From Petrosia ficiformis (taxonomy: Eukaryota > Porifera > Demospongiae > Haplosclerida > Petrosiidae): a DNA stretch of 64,000 bases. Shown in pieces: positions 23,401 to 35,835 of this stretch. The stretch is from contig OX345636.1 of assembly GCA_947044365.1 (NCBI GenBank), forward strand, positions 49,330,896 to 49,394,895, written 5' to 3'. The position numbers and the translations under genes are program-made. Position 1 is the first letter of the stretch. Every line of letters begins with the position of its first letter. Below the pieces are notes generated by a model, which saw only the letters and a list, made by a program, of their open reading frames with translations, was not told the origin of the DNA and did no database searches.

Positions 23401-26400
23401 CTGTGATGTCAGAGCTGTCTTGTATCTCGTCAACATACATGATGATGTATAAACCTTTTGTAGCTGGCAAACCTAAAAGATTGTTCCATAGTCTATTAGT
23501 GACATGCTACAAGAGAATGTACTTTTGAATTTTCCAATGACTAGAAGAAGTTGTTTTTCTGGTCAACAATTTCTTGAAGGTTGTAATGATGTGAATGTCT
23601 ATTTCAAGATAGCAGTCACTTCTGCTCCCATAGCTTGTGAGAAGCGCAGAAGCTGAAACATAATGCAACTCCTAGAATAGCTATATTTCCAGTAAAACTT
23701 CCAGCTTTTCTCAAAAATATGTCTAAAAGGTTTGGGGGAAACTTCTTTGTGTGTCCTAAACTCCCAAGGATCAGTGAGTGTGTATTGGGTGGGTGACTCA
23801 CTCAATTTACTATCATTCTGAATGTGACTTTTGTAATTGGCTGTATCAAAGATGACATTGTGTCTCACATTAATAAAATCATGACCTTGTAGGACCAAAG
23901 CATAGGCTGCATAGCTCTTTCTCATTTACCTTTGATGTTAGTCGAGATGAGTATGTCTTTAGAGTGGCTCCCACACCTTTCGTCCTCATTATAAATTCCT
24001 GTCCATTTTTTTGATGAATATCATGATATTGCATTGATTAACTTTACTTGGAAAGTAAATTTACTAACTTTTTTTTTACAATAAAACCACTAACCAGGAT
24101 CAGTGTCTTTATAATATGAACCATAACACTCCATCCAATTTTAAAATTGTTATATCAAACTTTCAGATGACATAACATTTGAATTATTAAGTGAGTGTAG
24201 CAATTTAAAAATGATCGTGTGATTTGAATGTCACCATGGATCATATTGAACAATCAAATGAAAAACCTCATAATCAAGACTTTTGGCTGAAGTCAGTGAA
24301 TATCATGTATAATGAATAATTAATACTGTTTATGATAATTGCGAATAGTGTGAAATGTTGAATAGGGAGGATTGTGGTCAATATTATCATCATGATTATT
24401 CTTGTTGGGAATACACTCAGTAGTGAACACATGTACATGTACATAGTAAATACTTCATGTTAATATACACTTCCCTTTGTTATCTGATATTTGTCATTGA
24501 TCATTATTTAAACTCACAAAAGCAATATACTTACTCTGTTATCAGACCTGTAGACAGTAGTTTAAAGAGGGTGTTCAAGATTATTGTTTGTGGAGGATTG
24601 CATTGGCACACAACTGTTTTAGAGGATCATGCACATTTCACATGACCACACCAAAAGTATCACTGTGCATTTTATTTAATACATGTACATGTAGGAGAAA
24701 ATTGTATTCGATTACTTTCTTCTTAATACTTATTCAATGCTTATCAATTTTAATTCCTCCAGCACTAACACTGTTTCTGATCAGTTTAAAGAAATCTGCG
24801 ATAATAAAACAGTAATCCCCGAAGCAGCAAAGGTTCAGTTTGGTAAGTGATAATATTAATTTGTTAAGTATATAATTAGATATTATAGCACTATGATGCT
24901 TAACAACAAAGGTACTGACAGTGACGGTGCTGTATTTTCCATATAGAGCACAGTTAGTACCACATCTGGTACTATATTTTCCACATATTATTCACAGCAC
25001 TAGAAAACAACACACTTATTTAAAGAATATCAAGTACTTCATTGTTCTTCTCAATCACTAGTGGTATCCATCATTTCAAATTAGTTCTAGTCTTGCTCAT
25101 GCTACTCAGGAGAATATACTGGAAGTGGGATGGAGTAGCTAATACACTCTGTGCAGTATGAGCTATTCAAGCCAACCCTCGTGCTATATGTATACGTTAT
25201 ATCATGCAACGAGTGCTGTATCACATTTATAATCACCGAGTCCGAGGGCGAGGTGATTATAAATGTGATACAGCACGAGTGATATAACAAATATATGTCA
25301 TGATGAAGCCACACTACAGCACACTGCGCATGGTCACATTCATATCCCAGTGAGAAGCTTTGAAGTGTGGCTTCATCATGATATATATATATATATAGGT
25401 AATACACCTGTTTGGAGGGATTCATGCTATATAGATCCCTAGGGATAAGCCAGAGGGATGCAAAATAGCATGAATCCTGTCAAATTATAACCCATATTCT
25501 CTTTTGCTGACTCATGGTATTTAAATCATGGTATTGTGTTTTCAATATTCTATTTCATGGCATTCATTTCATAATGCTAACAAGTGTGTACATGTATTAA
25601 TGTTTTTAAAAGTATTATGCTTTTAGATCACAGTGGCTTAGTCAGAAAACCATTGTTGCATTTGAAGTACTTCATGGTCTTATTGGGGTATGCATCATGT
25701 AACCTAGAGCCTTTAATTGGAGTATATATGGTTAGGGGTGGGGTTTCTATATTGTAACAGATTCTATTTTCTATCAGGAAAATCTATTTTCATGTTTTTC
25801 TGAATAAAATTACACTTTTCATTACCTTTTTATTGTTTCTTCTGATTAAAATTGGAAAATAAGGATAGTTTTACAAATTTTAAACATTTTGAAACATTAT
25901 CTTTCAAATTTAAACAAATCTCCAATTTTGGAAAATTTGCATGTTGTGGAGTCATTGTAACAAAAAAAGGTAAGATAAGAATAGTCAAAATGTGAAAATT
26001 GCTAAAATATCAAAATTGAATACACAAGTCATATAAGTTCCACTGCATTGTACAGCATCTTCAGTTCATCGATTGTGTTTCGGTTTAGTCGCATTGATTT
26101 TGAGAATGTTATTCCTGACATAATTACAGCAGTCCTTGGAAATGTCTCAGTGACTGGTATCCCCTTTTTCTTCCATGCTATCCATTGATGGGTATACCCC
26201 CCATACCACCATTCGACAGTAACTTCAACATCTGAAAAACAACTAACCATTCCTATCTGTGGAATTTCATCATCATACTTCACAAGTCTGGTAGCAACAA
26301 AACCCTTGGTGGAAATGGAAGAGCGATAAATTTCAATTTTCTTTTTCCAGTCACCACTACATTCATCTAATCCCACTGCTTTAGGCCTTTTAGCTTTAGA

Positions 26401-29400
26401 ACCATCACTAGATTTTTTCCTCTTGCCAAGTGTGATCTATATGGATAGTAGGTAGAGTCTCTGAAATTTCAGAACCCTGTTTATTTATTATGTATAGTAT
26501 TATACATTGATTTGATGAGTTTAAACATTCAAAAACTGACATACAAATATGTAATAAATAACAAACAATGAATTTCAAGTGTAAATTGATTTTTAGTGTG
26601 CTAAAGAGGCTATACACATAGTGTTAGATAAAAGAATAGGATAGTGATTTTATACACATGATATTGATCAGACTATAATTCTAGAGTGTTTTATTGAAAA
26701 TTGATACACAAGTTGTTGGATAAAAATATAAATAAAAGTTATAGGTTACCTACTATCATGTCTACAACTATGATATCAACACAAACATTATGTGTTACAT
26801 AATTGTGCATGAATATCAAACACCTTAAGTGATAAACAGGAGCATCTTATACCAAACTGTGCCAAAAAGTGGGAACAGCATAAAATTCTCAAAACACTTA
26901 CACAAAGTACTCATTGATGACAATTTGATACTGCAGCAATAATTATTAAATTTATACCATAGAATAAAATTATAATTATGTGGTTATAAAATTGGATGAT
27001 CCAATCCTTCAACAATATGTAATTAACTAACCTTCCCCTTTTCATTTTTTTCTGTCTGCTGGAGTTCCAGAATTTTTCTTGGAAGTAATAGGGGTAGAAC
27101 ATTTGAGACTCGAGGCTGTGATATTATTGTATCCAAAGGCCACATAGGAAACTGTGAAGGTAAGGACAAGTAATCAGCCTCAAAGTTCTCCAGAAAGTGA
27201 TTCCACCAAGCCGAGGTGTCTTCCATAAACACACCAGATTTTTGGTATTTGATATTGTCTGATCTAAGACGAGGCAAATCAATTTTATCCGGGGATGGCC
27301 TCACTAACTGAGGAGCATCTTCTATAGAATCCTAGAGTACAGAAATAATAAATAATTATAATCATTTCACCATCTCTAAACATTCATTACCTTGAGCAAA
27401 ACCAGACCATTTCCATCATGGGGCTCCCACTTGCATTGGCTCCATGCTTTGTAGAACAGAGCTGCTTTGCCATTGATGTTTCTTCTAAGTACAAAAATGT
27501 GGGGTGTTGTGTGGTTATGAATTTCCTCCAAGTGGGGTGCTATCCATGTTTTTATATCAAAAACATATCTAATAGTTTCTACATCATTAACCGTTTGATT
27601 GGATTCCTTAAAACGTTTTTCCATATCTATTAAAACAACAAAATTTATTAACTCATCCAGTTCGAAATATTTCATCAACTAACCAGACATTGTATGTGCA
27701 TCATGTTTATGTAGATGTCTGGAAAGGCAGCTGAATGACTGGTCGATGTCTTCATGTGTATGACCTACCATCAAAAATCCAAGTTCTATCTATAATATAA
27801 TTATAATTGTAATTATAATTTTAAGAATGGTCCCTTTGTTGGCATTTATATATGAGGTTATATATATACATTTATGTTTACCTCTGTAAAGATACTTTCC
27901 TCAACTAAAAAGGCCAAGAACCCCAAAACATACTTATTCTTGTTTTCCCTGACGCAATTATCCATCTGAAGGCGTAGGAATGGTGGTAGTGGTCTTCTTT
28001 TAGCTATCTTAGCAAGAGTATACAAAAGAGTTGAAAGAGTAAGATTAGAGTCATGAGAATACTGGAGAAAATCGAAATAACCAAAAGATCCAACTCCATG
28101 AACTAAGCAACCTGTCAAGTGACTCCTGAGACACCATAGGTTCTGGCAGGATTTTGGAATCCGAACAAGGTGAGGAATATTAGTTTTATTCTGGTCCATT
28201 CCATCAATTATCATAGATATGTATTGACCTGGTTCAGAGATTGCTACCTGCCTGTTGCTATAATACCTAGCTCTTTCTTGTCTAAAAAAATATTAAGGGA
28301 TTCATAACTCAAGTTAACAGTATTAAAAACAACATTGTACATACTCTTGGAGTTTCAAATGTTCAGATAGCATCTCTTTAAGAGCTTTCTTCTCGTCCTT
28401 ATTCACACCTGCCTTGCACATCTCTAGTTTGATCAAAGTACAAAAATTGCACTTAGTAAATCTGCCTTCCTACAATGAAATAAATTTTCACTAAAATACC
28501 AATAAATATAATATCTAAATTAAGTATAGAGATAAACTTACTCTAGGAATGGTTACATTGCGAAAGTTTTCTCTAAATAATTTGTTGAATTGGGAGAAGC
28601 ATACTGCAGCATTGGTGTCACCTGCGTGTAATTCTTCTATCATTGTTGAGTAAATGCTACGTTCAGTGAGGCATGTAGGCAAATAAATACCATGCTTGTC
28701 TGGTCGTTTATCTCCAATTCTTTCAAAATATTCTTCCATCCATGCAATTGTTTCAAAAGATTTACGAGATTTATTTCGTGGCCTTTTGTTTTCAAGCATG
28801 ACGACTCCACTGAGAAACTCTTTTCTAATTCCATAAAAACGAGTGTTACTCAAGCCTAAGGTAGCTTGCCAAATCGACTGACAGACAATTCGCCCACAAA
28901 TTAGAAATTGTATGCTTTTCACATCCTTTGGCGCATCACTGGTGTTTGGACAGTGATATAAGAAGTAGTCTAACAACCATTTTTTCTGCTGCTCACTACG
29001 TTGTGACCAAAATATAGAATGTGATTGCAAAATATCGTATGGAGTCAATCCATGTATTTCTTGAGCACATCGTGGTGCACAGCCATTCAATTCTAAAACT
29101 TTTGTGAGCTGCCATCCAGTTAGGTCCTTTACCAATGCAGATGGATCATACACATTCTTACGACATGGTTTCCGTGGACTTTTTCTTACTGGTGGAGAGA
29201 TTGAGGGTTCGGTGTCGCTATCATTTTTAGGAGTACTGTCTGACCACTCACAGTGCGGACCCTGACTGTCGGATTCATCAATGTCTGACCAGCTACAACT
29301 ACTGAAAGACTCAGATTCCAGTTCGCTAGACCAGTCACAACTCTCTAAGTCTGAAGACATGCTGACACGATATAGCTCTCTTCGTAATGAAATTTTTACG

Positions 29401-32400
29401 CACTTAGATCTAATTACGAAAGAGGTGGGATCTGACGGTAAGGTGAAGGACAGCATCAATTTCGAAGAAATGCCTCCTAGTAAACCATGGTCGTTCACTG
29501 TTCAGAGCAAGCGTCTTTATCTGGAAGTTGGTGACAACATCGAGTATCGTTATGGGCCGGTTTTGGAAGTACAAATTCACAAAGAAAAGCCAATGTGGAT
29601 CAAAGTAAGTATGACAAAACGACCACTTTTAGTTATAGTTCAATAATTACAGTATGTTTGCATGGTTCTCCAAATTTAGTTATTTTTATATAATTATACA
29701 GTTAAATATGTTATTTATATTTGAAATAGGTTAAAAATGTTTGAGATTTTGGTTTTAGTTAACTTACTAAAAGGGCATTGGTAGTCATCTTTGCAATAGA
29801 CCTGTAATTTCACAATGCCTTACTAAAAGGGGTTTTAAAACAACAATCTATATAGCTATCAGAAGTATATATACACCAGTTATTTTTCCTCATGACAATA
29901 CAGGTGAAATTATTATTTGAAAAAAAACCAAAATTGCTGTCCCTTGATGCATTTAGCTGGAATTCTAATCCAGTGTGTAATTGGTTTCAGGGGTGCAAAG
30001 ACAACAATGGTTTTTTGGTTATTTGGAGGGAAAAGATAAGTCCTCTACTGAATAAGAAAACAGGGGATTTTGATTCATCTTTTGAAGACATACCAAACAG
30101 CTCAACCTGTACTCCTGTTGGTACAGGGGATCATGTTGATGAAGTGGATGATATTGCAACACCAAATCGTAAACGAAAATCATCTACAACCCCTCCATGT
30201 TTATTGCCAACTTCCAAGAGTTTAAGAATGGAAGAAGAAAATGCTGCTAATTGTGATGAAACAGACATGGACCAAAAAATTAGGAACAACTTTTTAGGTA
30301 TGATCTCATGCAAATCTTGCTTTACATGTTCTATTTCTATTCTTCTAGGATTTTATATGCTTCCAGTTTGTCGGTTAATGGAACCACCTAAACAGCTCTT
30401 AGTAAGAGATAAAAAAACAGTTTTCATAGAAGCGCTGAAGCAAGAAATGTTGGATAATCCATTAGGTGATGTGCAGCCCATCCTCTGTGTTGTTCAGTTG
30501 AAAGACAAAGAAAAGTTTGATTCAAAGATGAAGGAAGCATACACTTATTACACAATTGGAGGTAATCATTCACGTGAGGCTCTTCAGCAAATCCTCTCAG
30601 AAAAACCTGAATTAAGCCGTAATAGAACCTACACTCATAGATTATGCTCCATATATTCCAAAATGGAATCACATCTCCTTATTCGGTTAGCCTCCAAGCA
30701 TAACCGTGCTACCAACTTCAGTCATGATATGACTGCTTGGGACAGAGTGAGTTACAATAATTATTATTCGAAATGCACATGCTTATATGTTTATTTTTGA
30801 AGGTTCTGCAGTGTAGAAAATTGCTATTTGAAATGTCTCATATTTCTTATGAAGAAATAGATCCCCCTGAAAGGCCATCTGGGTGGAAAAAGACTTGCTC
30901 ATTGCTGTTGACTCAAAAGGTTATATTACCTCCATACGAAATTAATATTATTGTTAATGCAATCAATCACTGTACTGTGTTGTACAGTTGTGTTTATTTC
31001 CAAGGAAGGGAGGGATTTTAGGTTTCTCACTTTTAAGAAACCCTTTGTGTTTACTAGACAACTATAGGTGATAGAACCTATCTAAACATGTGGTTTAATC
31101 ATGAATGTAATGTGATATGTCTAATGCTTATAATGTGACTTGTTTTTGTCCTGCTTTGAGTTAACCAAACCTTCTTCCCATGGAACATATATATAGGTTG
31201 AGCAATTAGATGATGCAATGGTATTTTACCTGGCCTCCCTTCCAAATGGAATTTTTAAAACGGTGGAGAAAATGTTTTTATTATACTCAAAAGGCCAACT
31301 GAAAGGACAAAAAATTCCTCGCAGCAAAAAGTCTGTTGCTGCTAAACCACCAGACCTCAAGGGCAGTAAGTTAAAATGCCTTCGTGGAGTGGATTTGGAG
31401 GTTGGTCATAAATTATTGAAAGATGTAGTAGACATGAAGTCATCTTTGGTTGAACTATCAGGGGAATGCTCAGCAGTTAAACAACTCAACAAAATTCAAA
31501 CTTGCTTTTTAAAGGTAACAAACCTTTCTAGTTGGAAAGAAGCTAATGAAAGATATCCTGAGCATACGAAAACAGAAAAACTAGAAACATTTTGTAAACT
31601 GAACTTCTCGTCTCCTACTATTCCAGAGCCCTTCATGAGATTTTGTCAGCAGGCCATGAAAGCAAAACGACTGAGCTCCATTTCTAAATCACATACAGAT
31701 TCAAAAGTTGATGATGATCTGTTTATCACAGAATTAAATCACTGTTTAGCATTGTTTTTAAAGGAGAATGTGTTGGATCTTGGGGAGAAGTTGGAAGATG
31801 TATGGAAAAAGGTTAAAAAAATGTGTTGGATACATTAGTGTTTATATTTATAATGTGCATGTTTTCTGAATTTCAGGTCAGTTGTATTGTTGAGCATCAA
31901 GTTCAGTTTCTAGGTTTTACCCTTATTCTTATGGATGTGAGAAATCATTTCAACTGTACTGAACAGACAAAGGTGTATATAGCTGAATTATTATTACTAT
32001 TACACTTGATTGTTGAATATGTATAATTATAATTACAGATTTTATCCCCAAGTACATTGGCAACTTCTGTTAGAGCTATCAATTTCAATGTGGGTCTTCA
32101 AACCTATACTCATGTATTTTTAACTAACCTGGAGGACATTGGAACAGTAGCTAATGCTCTGTCAGATAGCTTTGGACAAGTACAGACAGGTGTTCTAGCT
32201 TGTAAAAATGGTACAGCTCAGTGTGATGTATTTAATTGATATCAGGCTGTAGTTGTAATAATTTGGTGTTTCTAACTAATTTTAGTTTTAGCAAATTTAT
32301 ACTAAGTATTTTAATGATGATATAATTATTGATATTTTACTTTTAGGTTCATGTAATTATGCTTATGGAATAGTCGCAGTCTTTAACAACATTGAAGAAG

Positions 32401-35400
32401 ATGATACAAATACCAGTACTGTTTTCATATGTGAAATTGAAAATCATAAAGATGAGATCCCAATTATTTTCCTACAATCGCTAGTGAAGCAGTACAGTAA
32501 AAAAAATGACTGGATACTTTCAGGAACAGGTATATATATATTAATAGTTTCAAATTTAGTAGCTATATAAGGTTCATCTTGTACATAACTGTTGCAGTTT
32601 TGAATTTTGAATACTTGTGTTATATAAATATCACAGTATATATACACATGGATTTGAAGGCTATTACTAAAATAATAATTTTGGTAATAGCCTTCTTGTA
32701 ACTGAACTCAAAAATAATCATGAATTTTTGTTTGAGTCCAAAAATAATGATACAATTGCATGTGTTCATTTTTAACTTCAAAAGAGGTTCTGAAATTTCA
32801 GATCTCCACCAAATCTTCAAATACTATGAAGTTTCAAAACTCTCAAAATCATATTGTTCATTGAAATCTGTTCTTGACAGGTGAAGGCAGTCTACTTGCA
32901 GGTGTTACACAAGGAAGAAACTGTATGCTACTAGAAAAAGACTCTAAGAGATATTTTGAATTAACGACTAAATCTATTAAACTTCTCAATGCAGAAGAAG
33001 AAACTGTTTTTGATGAAGAACGTCCTGAAGATGACCTCAATGTGAACATGGATACTACAATAGAAACTACAATCGATACTCCTGGATAACTATTTTATAT
33101 TGATACTCTTGGATTACTATTTCATCTATCATTATTTTTTTCTTTATTTTGATAATTGCAATTGTGATGACAATATTATTGACAGAATTCATAAGTAAGT
33201 GAATACTGGGTGCAGATTTTTCACATTCTGAAGAAATCTACATTCTGTGATAAGTAAAAATTCTCAATTTTACAAAACCTGCAATTCTGACAGGAACGAA
33301 AATAGAAAAATATTTTCCTGATATAAAATAGAATGTGTTTTGTATGTATGGTGTTATATATGCTCTAACTATTTCATGCTAGGTCACATCACACAAGGGC
33401 TGTCTTATTGAACTTTGGCAATTTAAACTTCATAAAATTACAACATCGCACCACAATAAAAAATATGTGATTAGTCCTGTAGGTTTTGGTTTTTTTTTCC
33501 TGGAGATTAAGATGTTCGATTTTTTGAAATTCACTATGCAAAGACATACACTTTTCTGGCTGAAAAGCTACAGATTTCCTATCCAGCATAAATAGAAGTA
33601 CAACCTAGGTTTGTGCATGGTATGTTTTGTAGGTGAACTAGAAATTTCATCAGAGAGGAACAGAGTTACAGAAGAGTGGGGTAATTTGACATTTCCCTTG
33701 TTTGAACTCATTGAAACCATGGACCAAAACAAGTGTATATAGAGAAAAAACAATCCCTATGATTGCTTTACAAATTTAAGTGAAGATAGAAGTATACTTT
33801 GTGGTGTCCAACATTCAGTAATCATGGCTATCTTTATGATGCCTGAAACACATCAGCCTTTATAGTTATTATTTTGATTATCTACTCTGTTTACCTTTTA
33901 AAGAACCTTGTAGAACATTAGGAATATATTTCAGGTAGAATTGCTATCTAATAGTTCTAGTTTCTACGTATACTACACAGCTTTTCTTTCTGCTGGTCTG
34001 TAGAGCTTGATCGCGCGTTCTTTTACGCGCCACGCCCATTAATTGACCAAGCCCCCCGGAATGACGCAACTTCCTTAACTACATACTCACGCAAGTGACA
34101 CAAGAATATAAATATATATATAATTATACATTAAACCCCGTGGAAAGCAATCATAGGGATGGCCCTACGGGCCATAATTATGTTCAAGATTTGATACATA
34201 ATGTTATATACACCCTACACACTTCTTTTCTGGAGACTAACATGTTCCAAAATACAAGTTTCAAAAATACACAAAAACTCGTAAAATGTCAGTATTATGT
34301 ATGTCAGTATGTTAGGCAAGTACAATAATTATGGAATAAATTTTGCCACTCCAGAAGCACTAGTTCAATTAACTAGAATTATTCATTGCAAAGTAATCAT
34401 AATTATCATTTCAACTCAATGCAATGCACGGTTTTTATATACATGTAATTGACTATTCCAATAACAGTATGCTATTTTATCTTTGTTTCAGATACTAGTG
34501 AAAAGTTCTCAAACTCTGGTAGATCCACTATAATAGGGTATGTAAGGAATTCAATGCTACAAAGTATATTTGAGATATGTATATTATATAGCTATATAAT
34601 AAGAAATATTTATTGCAGTGATTCTAATATATTTAGTATATATGTAATTCCATATAACCCTACATCTACATAAGTACTTACACGCTATAAAGCAAAATAC
34701 AAAGAGCTGTACTTATGTAGGGTTATATAGAAGTGGTTTGTTTAATTTTGTGTCCCACCTAACCTTGTTCGGATGCTTTTTGGGTTTTGACATCCCTACA
34801 TCTTCTTTCATTTTTATTGGAAATGTTTTTTATTATTCTTGTATACATATGTATAATTATATATGTAACATTTGTACTATGACAAGCTTAACCCTTGGAG
34901 GACTGAGCTTGTTTTTCAAAATTCTTCCCATTTCCAACACTGGTGACTCTATTGCATATATTTCGGCCACTGTTCACTTTCTCTACCCCAAACTTGGCTC
35001 CTTTTCCGACATGGAGTACTACTTCTACCAACTTGCTTACTGGGACTCGAAAGTCCCCAAGAGCACTGCATTTGATTTAATCCTATGAAGCGTAGGATTA
35101 ATTCAAATGCAGTGCTCTCCCTTTTTTGACTGGAACTGTGGCAAACAAAATGACCCCACTGCATGTTGGCACCAGCTACACACACGATTTCAGGTTTTCC
35201 AGCCAGGGCAATGCCTCAGGTACCCACCAGAGCGTGTGGGCGGGGTCATTGAAACCAAATTTTGCGTGGGCGGCAAGGGGCACAGCCCCTTTCGAACCCC
35301 CATTAACGAAGGGACACCCACCTTTAAAATCACAACGCACCCACCCCCCCCCCCCCCCCCCCCACCCCCATCGACCGAAAAATAATCAATTTTTTAGCCA

Positions 35401-35785
35401 TATTCATGGACTTGTGCCTGACATCAATAATTACAAGGATTTGAAGACCTTTGTAATGCTTGGAACACACACCAAACCACGTAGGGGTAAAATGTCACAT
35501 ATATATACATGTATGTGACATCAGTCTTCTAAGGGTTAAACAACAAATTGGAAGAGTACGACAAGAACACATGCAATGCATGGCTAGCAGATGTAATACA
35601 TACATTGTCCGCATTAATGTTATAAAACAATTAGCAAATTCAGATGACAATAAACATTTAAAATTCACACGTAAAGCCTGCTAACATCACTTGCTGAAAA
35701 TAGTGTCATTCTTTTTTAATCCTATATATCTTTGCACTGTAAGCATAGCAATGCAGTTTCTACAAATTGCTGTCTTCCTGCCAGC

Positions 35786-35835
<50 letters not shown>

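Larger units (their letters stand above)
25756..33339. mobile_element. 7.6-kb TIR element with two divergent genes (DUF7869-like and ParB/MTase-like)
   Basis: The left end begins AACAGATTCTATTTTC (25756). The right end, read in reverse, begins AACACATTCTATTTTA (33339). About 30 of the outer 35 bases agree, including TATCAGGAAAAT. TTGT lies just outside both ends (25752-25755 and 33340-33343), a possible 4-bp target duplication. The minus-strand gene stops 270 bp from the left end and the plus-strand gene stops 250 bp from the right end, so the two genes fill the element. Both frames are intact through all splice junctions. No standard transposase motif is seen, so the DUF7869-like product is the candidate transposase (inference). 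The whole unit lies in one intron of the host gene. Confidence 0.75.

Noticed and set aside
29361..29498. N-terminal extension of the DUF7869-like protein to ATG 29498
   Set aside because: The frame is open but it would run through the divergent gene's start region, and the extra residues show no conserved character.
34738..35088. 116-residue hydrophobic open frame
   Set aside because: It overlaps hairpin sequence and has no homologue I recognise, no splice support and an AT/TC-driven composition.
35344..35363. Poly-C tract as a functional G-quadruplex or regulatory element
   Set aside because: A single homopolymer in intron sequence is more simply slippage or sequencing noise.
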